Positions 1 through 7,194 of a stretch of 64,000 nucleotides of DNA are shown one piece after another. Position 1 is the stretch's first letter. Every line of letters begins with the position of its first letter. The position numbers and the translations under genes were made by a program. The DNA is from Actinomadura_C sp036008685 (GTDB taxonomy: Bacteria; Actinomycetota; Actinomycetes; Streptosporangiales; Streptosporangiaceae), in the NCBI GenBank assembly GCA_036008685.1, contig DASYNF010000293.1:9802-73801 (forward strand), given 5' to 3'. Below the pieces are notes generated by a model, which had not been told where the DNA came from, did no database searches, and saw nothing but the letters and a program-made list of their open reading frames with translations.

Positions 1-885
1 GTCCTCTTCCATCGTGAGGTGGACCCCGCTGGTGGTCGTGTATTCCATCGTGCTGCCGTTGCCGGCACTGATCGGAACCGTTCGAACCTTCTTGCCGTCG
101 ACCTGAACGGTCATCTTGTGCGTCTTCAGGTTCACCGCGCTGATTCTCGACGTGCCTATCGCGAACGTCCGGGTGAAGTCCTTGGTCCCGTAAACGTTCT
201 TGGCGGCCCGGACCCCGGCCAGGTGGCCGGTGACGGTGACCTTCTGGTGAGCGGGCCAGTAGGTCTTCGTCCGATAGATCACCTTCTGGTCGCCGATCCA
301 CCGCCAAGCGCCCTCGACGGGCTTTTGCGCCTTGACCTCCAGCGCCTTCTCCATCTCGGCCTTGTTGAAGACCGGCCGGTTGAAGTCCAGGATGATCGGC
401 ATCCCGACGCCGTACTTCTTGCCCTTGTTGCCCTCCAGGATCCAGTCCAGCGAGGCCGTGACCGTCCGCTCGGGGGTGAGGGTCTTGAAGGTGCCGGCCG
501 CCTGGGCGGCCGTGCCCGCGGGGTTCTTGGCGGTCGCGGTGACCGCATAGGCCGTGGAGGGCGAGAGCGTCCACTTGGACCGCCACTCGGTCCGCTCAGG
601 ATTGAAGTCGCCGGGGATCTGCTTGTTTCCGGCCTTGACGCTGACCGTGTCGAGTTTGCCGCCGGCCGCCCTGACCAGCACACCACCGTCGGGACGGACC
701 TTGGTGGACCCGTTCGCGGGAGTGATCGACACTTGGGCCTGGGCCTCGTGCTTGGCGTTGGATCTCGAAGAGGCGGTCGAACCGGCCTGACACGCTGTCG
801 TGGCCATCAGCGACAGGGCGAGCACACCGCCGACCGCGTAATGGGGAAACGACCACACAGACTTGATGACGCGCAACTGTCGCAC
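1..885 (-). CDS. L,D-transpeptidase lipoprotein (Ig-like type), C-terminus outside the window
   Basis: The gene is cut by the left edge, leaving 295 codons from the N-terminus. The GTG start at 885 gives a short basic segment, a hydrophobic stretch and a lipobox (LMATTAC, Cys32), so the product should be an exported, membrane-anchored lipoprotein. After it come two Ig-like beta domains (about residues 45-150 and 150-245) and the beginning of a YkuD-like region (KDFTRTFAIGTSRISAVN..., then VRTVPISAGNGSTMEYTT). This layout is that of actinobacterial L,D-transpeptidases, which make 3-3 peptidoglycan cross-links. The catalytic His/Cys motif lies beyond the edge, so activity cannot be judged. The start is not certain because GTG at 859 would also fit. 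It is transcribed away from the DnaA-box-like cluster on its right. Confidence 0.85.
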   Translation of the reverse strand, partial: MRQLRVIKSVWSFPHYAVGGVLALSLMATTACQAGSTASSRSNAKHEAQAQVSITPANGSTKVRPDGGVLVRAAGGKLDTVSVKAGNKQIPGDFNPERTEWRSKWTLSPSTAYAVTATAKNPAGTAAQAAGTFKTLTPERTVTASLDWILEGNKGKKYGVGMPIILDFNRPVFNKAEMEKALEVKAQKPVEGAWRWIGDQKVIYRTKTYWPAHQKVTVTGHLAGVRAAKNVYGTKDFTRTFAIGTSRISAVNLKTHKMTVQVDGKKVRTVPISAGNGSTMEYTTTSGVHLTMEED

Positions 886-1127
886 CTCGGGGGGAATCCC
901 GGCTCCAGGACCGCAATGCCTGGTCCGAGTGGGTCTACATATGGTGAGGGACCCCACAGTCGGCCCCTATCGGTAATTGACGGTGGCCTGCCGGGTTTGG
1001 TTCCCGCGTCCCAAGGACAATTTACTCGATTTTTTCACCATCCGTACGAGACGGACCGCTTAGAGGGATTTGTACTGGCCCGCACCCGGGTCACCACCGC
1101 GGCCGCCATCTCGACGTGGCCGGTCCC

Positions 1128-1157
1128 GCACTTGTCCACAGGCCTGTGGACAAGTGC
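1128..1157. repeat. 30-base perfect palindrome made of two inverted DnaA-box-like 9-mers
   Basis: Positions 1128-1142 read GCACTTGTCCACAGG and 1143-1157 are the exact reverse complement, with no spacer. Each arm holds TTGTCCACA, which matches the actinobacterial DnaA-box consensus. It sits in the 550-base gene-free stretch (886-1435) between the outward-facing L,D-transpeptidase and DUF2277 genes. No dnaA or dnaN is nearby, so this is not the usual oriC context. Confidence 0.7.
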
Positions 1158-1180
1158 CCGCCGGATTCACGCGTCTCCAG

Positions 1181-1325
1181 CCCTCCACAGGTGGACCCGG
1201 CGACCGCGCGTGCCACCGCGGATCGCCCCGAGCGTTGACGAATGCCTCCACCGGCCTCGGCTCCGGCGGCAGGACACTCCGACCCGTCACCGACGCCGGC
1301 GTTGTCCACAGGAGCTGTGCACAAC
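1181..1325. promoter_or_regulatory. Further DnaA-box-like sites, including an interrupted inverted pair
   Basis: A weaker box (CCCTCCACA) lies at 1181-1189. At 1301-1325 a second inverted pair reads GTTGTCCACAG, GAG, CTGTGCACAAC, with one mismatch between the arms. Together with the palindrome at 1128 this gives five DnaA-box-like 9-mers in about 200 bases. They could bind DnaA to titrate it or to regulate either flanking gene. That is inference from motif similarity only. Confidence 0.5.
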
Positions 1326-1435
1326 GTCGAGATCGCAGGGCCTCATCCTCGGCCGGGCTCGCTCTCGCCTTCACCCGGCGGGGGTTCTTCCGCCACGGGA
1401 CCGTCCCCACGGGCCGGCCGGGCGACAATGCGGTC

Positions 1436-1657
1436 ATGTGCCGCAGCATCAAGACCCTACGTCCGCCCTTCGCCGACGATGTCACAGCGGAGGACATTCG
1501 CGCCGCCGCGCTTCAGTACGTACGGAAGGTCTCGGGGTTCCGCAGCCCGGCCGGCCACAACGCCGAGGCCTTCGACGCCGCAGTGGAGGCCATCGCCGAG
1601 GCGACGACCGCGTTGCTCTCCTCGATCGAGGTTCGCGGCCGCCTCAGCGGCCGGTGA
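1436..1657 (+). CDS. DUF2277 family protein
   Basis: This 73-residue protein begins MCRSIKTLRPPF and continues through AAALQYVRKVSGF to EVRGRLSGR. These are the hallmark segments of DUF2277, a small cytosolic family of unknown function found in many bacteria. The length is typical. A -10-like GACAAT (1424-1429) stands six bases before the ATG and there is no purine-rich ribosome site, so the transcript may be leaderless. There is no operon partner: the next gene on this strand is 700 bases away. Confidence 0.85.
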   Translation: MCRSIKTLRPPFADDVTAEDIRAAALQYVRKVSGFRSPAGHNAEAFDAAVEAIAEATTALLSSIEVRGRLSGR

Positions 1658-1865
1658 GATCGCGGCCCCGGCAGGCCGTTCGGCCTGGACCGGACCTGGA
1701 CCAGACCTGAACCGGATGGGCCTGGACCAGATTGGGTCGTACGGCCTGGGCGAGACGGCCAGGCCACACCCCGGCCCCGGTTCACCTGATCATGCGCGTG
1801 GAGCGTCAGGGGAGGAGCCGGCGCGTCGGGTCTTTCGCCTTGGATCTCCAGTCTCGAGCCTGCCG

Positions 1866-2069
1866 TTATTCCGGGGTGATGTTCTCCGCCTGCGGGCCCT
1901 TCTGGCCCTGCGTGATGTCGAACCGGACCCGCTGCCCTTCCTGGAGCTCACGGTAACCCTGGCCCGCGATGTTGGAGTAATGAGCGAAGACGTCCGGGCC
2001 TCCGCCGTCCTGTTCGATGAAGCCGAAGCCCTTTTCCGAGTTGAACCACTTCACGGTGCCAGTAGCCAT
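1866..2069 (-). CDS. Cold-shock domain protein
   Basis: This 67-residue single cold-shock domain protein begins MATGTVKWFNSEKGFGFI and carries the RNP1 (KGFGFI) and RNP2 (VFAHY) RNA/ssDNA-binding motifs. Proteins of this kind act as RNA chaperones and transcription antiterminators in the cytoplasm. The ATG at 2069 was chosen because GGGAGA lies just upstream and the protein then has the exact family length; an upstream in-frame ATG adds only non-conserved sequence. About 90 bases upstream of the start its leader has a hairpin with a T-run, described separately. Confidence 0.95.
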   Translation of the reverse strand: MATGTVKWFNSEKGFGFIEQDGGGPDVFAHYSNIAGQGYRELQEGQRVRFDITQGQKGPQAENITPE

Positions 2070-2156
2070 GTCGATCTCCCTCAGGGGGTGGCGGAGCTCG
2101 CACCGTGCGGGTCCCGCATGCCGTAACGCCCCCGTCCGGGCCAAGGCCGGTGTACC

Positions 2157-2192
2157 AAAAAAGCGCCTGAGGTACGTCTCACCAGGCGCTTT
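2157..2192 (-). promoter_or_regulatory. Terminator-like hairpin in the leader of the cold-shock gene (possible attenuator)
   Basis: On the minus strand AAAGCGCCTG pairs with CAGGCGCTTT around a 13-base loop and runs straight into six T residues. This is a textbook intrinsic terminator, but it lies upstream of the cold-shock gene and points toward it. No gene lies close enough upstream on the minus strand to need it, so a premature-termination or antitermination switch is a reasonable inference. Confidence 0.6.
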
Positions 2193-2364
2193 AAATGATC
2201 ACAAGGAGCTACGCTCAGTCTAGCAGAGCGACCTCGGCCGGATCCTGGCCGCGGACGGCCTCTGGTGGCGGTCCGCGGCCACGGCCACGGCCCGACTCCG
2301 CGGCACCCGGGGAAAGTGCCGGACGGCCCAGACCGGTTACCGGCCGGTCCATTACCCTTCCCCC

Positions 2365-2712
2365 ATGGCCGGACTGCTGCGCAAAGCGATGCTTTCCTTC
2401 GGGCTCACCGACGAGCCGCTGGATTTCGGCGAACAGGACGACGAGGCCGTCGTCGCGTTGCCCGCGCCCGCGCGGCGCCGGCGGCCCCACATCGTGACCT
2501 TGCACGCCCGGCAGTTCAACAACGACGCACCCGTGATCGGTGACCTCTTCCGCACCGGCGCGACGGTGATCATAGATCTCAGTGGCACCGACGAGCCGAC
2601 CCTGACGCGGTTCCTGGACTTCGGCGCGGGCCTGGCCTTCGGGCACGGCGGCCGCATCGAGAAGGTGGCGCCATCGGTGCTCCTGCTGACTCCCCAGGGC
2701 GTGGCCGCCTAG
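2365..2712 (+). CDS. SepF-like cell division protein (short paralog)
   Basis: This 115-residue protein has a SepF (DUF552) domain at about 42-112, with the family pattern VIIDLSGTDEPTLTRFLDF, then GLAFGHGG and VLLLTP. SepF bundles FtsZ and anchors the Z-ring in bacteria that lack FtsA. The canonical actinobacterial SepF lies in the dcw cluster and is longer (roughly 150-210 residues) with an N-terminal amphipathic helix; here the N-terminus is short but still begins MAGLLRKAMLSFG, which could be amphipathic. The location outside dcw and the small size suggest one of the SepF-like paralogs. A TTACCCT element six bases before the ATG hints at a leaderless transcript. Confidence 0.8.
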   Translation: MAGLLRKAMLSFGLTDEPLDFGEQDDEAVVALPAPARRRRPHIVTLHARQFNNDAPVIGDLFRTGATVIIDLSGTDEPTLTRFLDFGAGLAFGHGGRIEKVAPSVLLLTPQGVAA

Positions 2713-3001
2713 CCCGTGCGTGGCGCAATCGCCGAGATGGCTCCATAGAGTCATCCGCGTCCCTCCGGCAGAGCCCATTCCCATCTGCCGTGACGGCCGA
2801 GGTCCCGCGCCCTTCCGCGGGGATCGAGGCGTGATAACGTCCGGTTACGGACAGCACGAGCATCGTCGCACTCGGTCACGGACCGAGGTCGCCGACGGAC
2901 CCCTCGTATCGTGGGAGCGCCTCAGCCGCTGAGCGTCCTTCCGCCGTCCAGGGCCACCTACCCCACCCTCAGGGCCGCGTTCCGAAAGGAAGGGTGTTCC
3001 C

Positions 3002-3952
3002 ATGCCGTTGAAGAGGCTCGCGGCGTCGGCGGCGGCCGGATCCGTGAGCACGTTCATGGCCCTTCTCAGCGGCGTGTCACCCATCCTGCCCGCCGTGCCG
3101 CTTCTGCCCGCCGCCACGGCGGCGACCTCGGCGGACATCGTGGACCCGGGCGCCACCGCGGACCCGGGCGGGGCCCGGGCCGGAGCCAACAGCGTCGACA
3201 CCACCGGCGCCCCCGCCTCACCCGGCGGCGACGACGGCGCGTCGCCGGGCACCGCCGCCGGCGGGCCGGCGGGCCGGAGTGAGACCACGTGCCGGATCCA
3301 CGATTTCTACAAGATCAAATCCCATAGGCCGCACAGCTTCTGGATCCCGGGGACGCATTTCATCGATGGCCCGGGCGGCAAGATGTTCGTCTGGGTGAAG
3401 CGGTGGCACACCGTGGAGGCGCGGGTTCGAGGGCATCACGAAGTGCTGAAGCAATTCAACTTCCGGACGTTCCTCTGGAGAGCTCGCAAAGAGGTGGTCC
3501 GTGATCTCGCGAGGTTTCACAGCATCGAGTTCAAGCACGAGTACGTCCGGGGGATCACTGACGGGATGTACGGCCACATGCGCTATCGCGTCTTCGGCCA
3601 CCGGATCCGCTTTCAGCAGTGGCACCGCAACGGCGACTGCGGACTGCGGAAAGTCGGCTCCGGGGTGGCCATCGTGCCGACGACCTCCGAGGGCTGGAAG
3701 TTCTGGGAGACGGGCTGCCCGCGAGACGACCCGCGCAAGCAGCCGAAGAAAAAGACAAAAGGCCAGGAAGAAGAGAAGAAGTCCAGCCAGGGAAACCCCG
3801 GGAGTTCGAACCGGCGGTCCCAGGACGGCGCCGGGGCGCGGCGGCGCGGGTCCGGCACCGGGGCGCGGCGGCGCGGGTCCGGCACCGGGGCCGGGGCGAA
3901 GGGGCCGGCCGCCCGCGACGGCCGGAAGGCCGGACCGGCGCGATGCGCCTGA
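3002..3952 (+). CDS. Secreted hypothetical protein with basic, repetitive tail
   Basis: No family is recognised in this 316-residue protein. A signal peptide (about residues 1-42, ending near AATA) is followed by a low-complexity Gly/Asp/Pro linker to about residue 95. A compact aromatic- and His-rich domain follows (about 96-245; four Cys at TTCRIHD, NGDCGLRK, TGCPRDD and the last-but-one residue; many Trp and His). The C-terminus is Lys/Glu-rich and then Arg/Gly-rich, with a tandem GARRRGSGT repeat. AAAGGAAGGG lies just before the ATG. The charged domain and tail would suit a cell-wall or nucleic-acid-binding exported protein, but this is guesswork. Confidence 0.65.
   Translation: MPLKRLAASAAAGSVSTFMALLSGVSPILPAVPLLPAATAATSADIVDPGATADPGGARAGANSVDTTGAPASPGGDDGASPGTAAGGPAGRSETTCRIHDFYKIKSHRPHSFWIPGTHFIDGPGGKMFVWVKRWHTVEARVRGHHEVLKQFNFRTFLWRARKEVVRDLARFHSIEFKHEYVRGITDGMYGHMRYRVFGHRIRFQQWHRNGDCGLRKVGSGVAIVPTTSEGWKFWETGCPRDDPRKQPKKKTKGQEEEKKSSQGNPGSSNRRSQDGAGARRRGSGTGARRRGSGTGAGAKGPAARDGRKAGPARCA
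3833..3886 (+). repeat. Two exact 27-base tandem repeats inside the secreted hypothetical gene
   Basis: The unit at 3833-3859 is repeated at 3860-3886 and encodes GARRRGSGT twice in frame. A degenerate third start (GGGGCCGGGGCG) follows. Copy-number change here would lengthen or shorten the basic tail without a frameshift. Confidence 0.85.
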
Positions 3953-4101
3953 TCCGGCCGCCGGTCCGGCGAGGATCGGCGGTGCCGGCTCCCACGTCCC
4001 CGTCGCCTCATGCCAGGTGTCGCCGGTGAACTGAACGTCGCGATACCCGGGCCGTGCCCTCGTGTGGTTTGGGCGGCATTGGGGTACGCTCCGGATTGGC
4101 G

Positions 4102-4319
4102 CTCGAGATCCCGCTCGATATCCCGATCCATATCCCGTTCGACAGTTGAGGCGGGTTGAGGCGGATTCAGGCGCCTCCCGGTCGGTTTCCAGCCGACCCC
4201 GGCCGATCCGTTTCCTGGATCGGCACGTGCCGGGCCGATCTGAGTGCCACGGCTTTTGGCTCTCCACCCCCGATCAAGGCACGGGCCGATCCGGACACGG
4301 ACCGATCCAGACACGGGTC
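4102..4319 (+). promoter_or_regulatory. Patterned leader of the rho paralog: three tandem repeat tracts and two hairpins
   Basis: Within the 490 gene-free bases before rho there are three successive tandem tracts. The first is 12 bases x3 at 4102-4137 (CTCGATATCCCG type), the second 10 bases x3 at 4145-4174 (GTTGAGGCGG type), and the third 16 bases x3 at 4272-4319 (GATCCGGACACGGACC type). Between them lie two hairpins, GGTCGG/CCGACC at 4180-4198 with loop TTTCCAG and GCCGATCC/GGATCGGC at 4202-4224 with loop GTTTCCT, so both loops present a TTTCC core. The position suggests a 5' untranslated control region. Confidence 0.6.
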
Positions 4320-4444
4320 GTGGTCGAGCACCGGCTCGCTCCGCACGGAGCCGAGTCCTCCATTCCCCGCGTACACGTGATGGTCGCCCCCGTCCGTACG
4401 CGGTCCCGATGGGGAGCGCCGCGACGCCCCCGCGAAAGGACCCC

Positions 4445-5626
4445 ATGACCACTACCGAGATCCCACCTGCGGCGGCGACCCGGCGTGGACCCGCCTCGGG
4501 CACCGTCCCCCGGCAGCGCGGTGACGACCTGACCGTCCCCTTCGCCGGCCTGCTGGCCCTCCAGGAGAAGCACGCGTTCGTACGGACCGGCGGCTACCTC
4601 CCGGGACCGAACGACGTCTATGTCTCGCTGGCGCAGGTCCACGCGAACGGGCTGCGCGCCGGAGACGCCCTCGAAGGGACGGCCAGGTCTTCTCGCTCCG
4701 GCCGGGAGAGCTTCAGCGCCCTCGTGCACGTCGACACGGTCAACGGCCTCGCACCCGGCGAGGAGCGCGCCGACTTCGCCGAGCTCACTCCGCTGCATCC
4801 GAACGAGCGGCTGCGCCTGGACAACGGCGCCCTGGCCACCCGGATCATCGATCTGGTCAGCCCGATCGGCAAAGGCCAGCGCGGCCTGATCGTCTCACCG
4901 CCGAAGGTCGGCAAGACGATGGTGCTCCAGGCGCTGGCCAACTCCATCGCGCTCAACAACCCGGAATGCCACCTCATGGTCGTGCTCGTGGACGAGCGCC
5001 CCGAAGAGGTCACCGACATGCAGCGCTCGGTGCGCGGTGAGATCATCCACTCGACCTTCGACCGGCCGGCGGAGGAGCACGTCGCCGTGGCGGAGCTGGC
5101 GGTCGCACGCGCCAAGCGGCTCGTGGAGCAGGGCCGCGACGTGGTCATCCTGCTCGACTCGATCACCAGGCTCGGCCGCGCCTACAACCTGTCCGCGCCC
5201 CCCGGCAACCGGATCCTGGCGGGAGGCGTCGCCGCCTCCGCGCTCTACCCGCCCAAGAAGTTCTTCGGCGCCGCACGCAACATCGAGAACGGCGGTTCGC
5301 TCACGATCCTCGCCACCGCGCTGGTGGAGACCGGCTCGCGGATGGACGACGTCTTCTTCGAGGAGTTCAAGGGCACGGGGAACATGGAGCTGAAGCTCGA
5401 CCGGTCCCTCGCCGACAAACGCCTCTTCCCCGCCGTGGACGTCAACGCCTCGGGCACGCGGCGTGAGGAGCTGCTCATGGACCCCGAGGAGCTCGCGCTC
5501 TCGTGGCGGCTGCGCCGGGTCTTCAACGGCCTGGACACCCAGCAGAGTCTCGAGCTCCTGCTCGACAAGCTGAAGAAGACCTCCTCCAACGTCGAGTTCC
5601 TGCTCCAGTTGCAGCGAACGACCTGA
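4445..5626 (+). CDS. rho: Transcription termination factor Rho, short paralog
   Basis: This 393-residue protein contains an RNA-binding (cold-shock-like) domain at about 30-110 (VRTGGYLPGPNDVYVSLAQV) and a RecA-type ATPase from about 140. Walker A is SPPKVGKT, Walker B/Q-loop region VVILLDSITRLGRAYN, and the C-terminal part matches Rho helicase (FFGAARNIENGGSLTILATALVETGSRMDDV). Rho is the hexameric RNA translocase that ends transcription. The usual actinobacterial Rho is about 600-700 residues because of an N-terminal charged insertion, and it sits beside prfA and thrB/C. This copy lacks the insertion and stands alone, so it is probably a second rho. The ATG at 4445 follows GAAAGGACCCC. Confidence 0.93.
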   Translation: MTTTEIPPAAATRRGPASGTVPRQRGDDLTVPFAGLLALQEKHAFVRTGGYLPGPNDVYVSLAQVHANGLRAGDALEGTARSSRSGRESFSALVHVDTVNGLAPGEERADFAELTPLHPNERLRLDNGALATRIIDLVSPIGKGQRGLIVSPPKVGKTMVLQALANSIALNNPECHLMVVLVDERPEEVTDMQRSVRGEIIHSTFDRPAEEHVAVAELAVARAKRLVEQGRDVVILLDSITRLGRAYNLSAPPGNRILAGGVAASALYPPKKFFGAARNIENGGSLTILATALVETGSRMDDVFFEEFKGTGNMELKLDRSLADKRLFPAVDVNASGTRREELLMDPEELALSWRLRRVFNGLDTQQSLELLLDKLKKTSSNVEFLLQLQRTT

Positions 5627-5692
5627 CCACGCCCTGACCATGCCTCGCCCTGGCCATGCGCAGCGTGGCCGGCGGTGTCGGCCTCTGACCGG

Positions 5693-7099
5693 CTAGGTGG
5701 GCCGGATGGACCGGAGGATGGCGTCGAAGCGGCGCTGACCAGGGGTCCACTGGTCGTCGAGTCCGACGAAGAACAGGTCGTGACCGTTCACCCGCGTGTC
5801 CAGAGCCCGCAGGCGGCCTTGACCCCAGGTGAACTCCCATTCCGCGGCCCTCGGGCCGAGTTGCGGCGCGGCCTCCAGCCGGAGCTTGCGGTAGCCGGGG
5901 AAGGTGCCGGCCGCCGTACCCCGCCGTTCCGCCTCGCGCAGGCCGTGCAACGGGTCACCGAGCGCCCGGCTGATGCGCAGGTGACGGTTGGCGTGCGGGT
6001 CGTACCAGTAGACGCCGTCGCTGCGCATGACCCGCGTCCAGTTCGCGGGCACCTCGACCGAGAAGCCGTCTCCTCGGTAGGAGATGGTCCGGGTGGCCGC
6101 CGTCTCCTCGGTGGCGGAGACCGTCTCACCCGTGCCCACCGAGGTCCAGCGGGATGACCAGGCCCCGAGCATGGCCGCGACCACCGAGAGCACCAGGACG
6201 CACGTGAACGTGCCCGCCTGGAGGCGAGCGCGCCGCCACGGCGGCCTGCTGTGGCCGACCGCCCGGTCCAGCAGCTTGGCCGCCTGCTGCGCGCTGACGC
6301 GGTCGGCCGGGTTCCTGGTCAGGAGACCGTCGATCACTGGTCTGAGCGGGCCCGCGTGCACCGGGGGCCGGTAGTCCTCCACCAGGACGGCGATCAGCGA
6401 GGCGAGCGGATCGGGCCGGCCGTAGGGAGAGCGTCCCTCGACGGCGGTGTACATCGTCGCCCCGAGTGACCAGAGGTCGGAGGCCTCGGTGATCGACTCT
6501 CCCCGTATCTGCTCAGGAGACACATAGGGCGGTGATCCCTCGATCCCGCGAAACCGCGAGGACGCGCCTTCCAGCTTGCTGATCGCCAGCCCGAAGTCGG
6601 TGAGCACCACGCGGCCGTCGTAGGTGAGCAGCACGTTGCTGGGCTTGACGTCCCTGTGCAGGATGCCCACCGCGTGCGCCGCCCGCAGGACCGAGAGCAC
6701 GCTCCGGCCGATCTGCGCCACGCGCCGGGGTTCGAGCCGGCCACCCTCGTCGATGACCTGCTGAAGCGACCGCGCATGGACCAGCTCCATCACGATCCAG
6801 GGCCGGCCGTCCTCCTCGACCACGTCGTGCACGGTCACCACCCCAGGGTGGTTGAGCGCGGCCGTGGCCCGGGCCTCGGCGATGAGCCGGCGGCTCAGCG
6901 ACCTGCCGCCATCGGATAACCGGTCCGGCAGAGTGACCTCCTTGACCGCCACGTCCCGGTCCAAGGTCTCGTCATGTGCCTGCCAGACGGTGCCCATCCC
7001 CCCACGGCCGGCCACCGAGAGCAGGCGATAGCGCTTCGCGAGAAGAATCCCCTCTTCGGCACCCATGGGGGGATTTTTCACGGTTTGTGGCCACGACAT
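5693..7099 (-). CDS. Membrane Ser/Thr protein kinase with an extracytoplasmic domain
   Basis: The 468-residue protein has an N-terminal Hanks-type kinase domain (about 24-285): glycine loop AGRGGMGTVW, catalytic Lys in DVAVKEV (Lys53), LHRDVKPSN, TDFGLAIS and SPEQIRGE. One transmembrane segment (about 300-320) is followed by an external domain of about 140 residues (YRGDGFSVEVPANWTRV... to AILRSIRP), which resembles the PsbP-like tails seen on some actinobacterial kinases. It should phosphorylate cytoplasmic proteins in response to an outside cue. The HRD/DFG residues are intact. No PASTA repeats are present, so it is not PknB. The start at 7099 lacks a strong ribosome site, and ATG at 7066 is an alternative. 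Confidence 0.92.
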   Translation of the reverse strand: MSWPQTVKNPPMGAEEGILLAKRYRLLSVAGRGGMGTVWQAHDETLDRDVAVKEVTLPDRLSDGGRSLSRRLIAEARATAALNHPGVVTVHDVVEEDGRPWIVMELVHARSLQQVIDEGGRLEPRRVAQIGRSVLSVLRAAHAVGILHRDVKPSNVLLTYDGRVVLTDFGLAISKLEGASSRFRGIEGSPPYVSPEQIRGESITEASDLWSLGATMYTAVEGRSPYGRPDPLASLIAVLVEDYRPPVHAGPLRPVIDGLLTRNPADRVSAQQAAKLLDRAVGHSRPPWRRARLQAGTFTCVLVLSVVAAMLGAWSSRWTSVGTGETVSATEETAATRTISYRGDGFSVEVPANWTRVMRSDGVYWYDPHANRHLRISRALGDPLHGLREAERRGTAAGTFPGYRKLRLEAAPQLGPRAAEWEFTWGQGRLRALDTRVNGHDLFFVGLDDQWTPGQRRFDAILRSIRPT

Positions 7100-7194
7100 G
7101 CCCAGCGTTGCGGAGATTGTGTCTTGACCGGCTCACGACCCGCGGCACCGCCCGTACGTACGGATCCGGGACGGCGCCGGCGTGATCGCCCTCG

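Noticed and set aside
1128..1325. Replication origin (oriC)
   Set aside because: DnaA-box-like sites are present but there are only five, and no dnaA, dnaN, rpmH or AT-rich unwinding element is nearby.
19..1710. 563-codon plus-strand open frame at the left end
   Set aside because: It is the complement of the L,D-transpeptidase gene and runs on through a non-coding spacer; its composition is that of an antisense frame with no recognisable domain.
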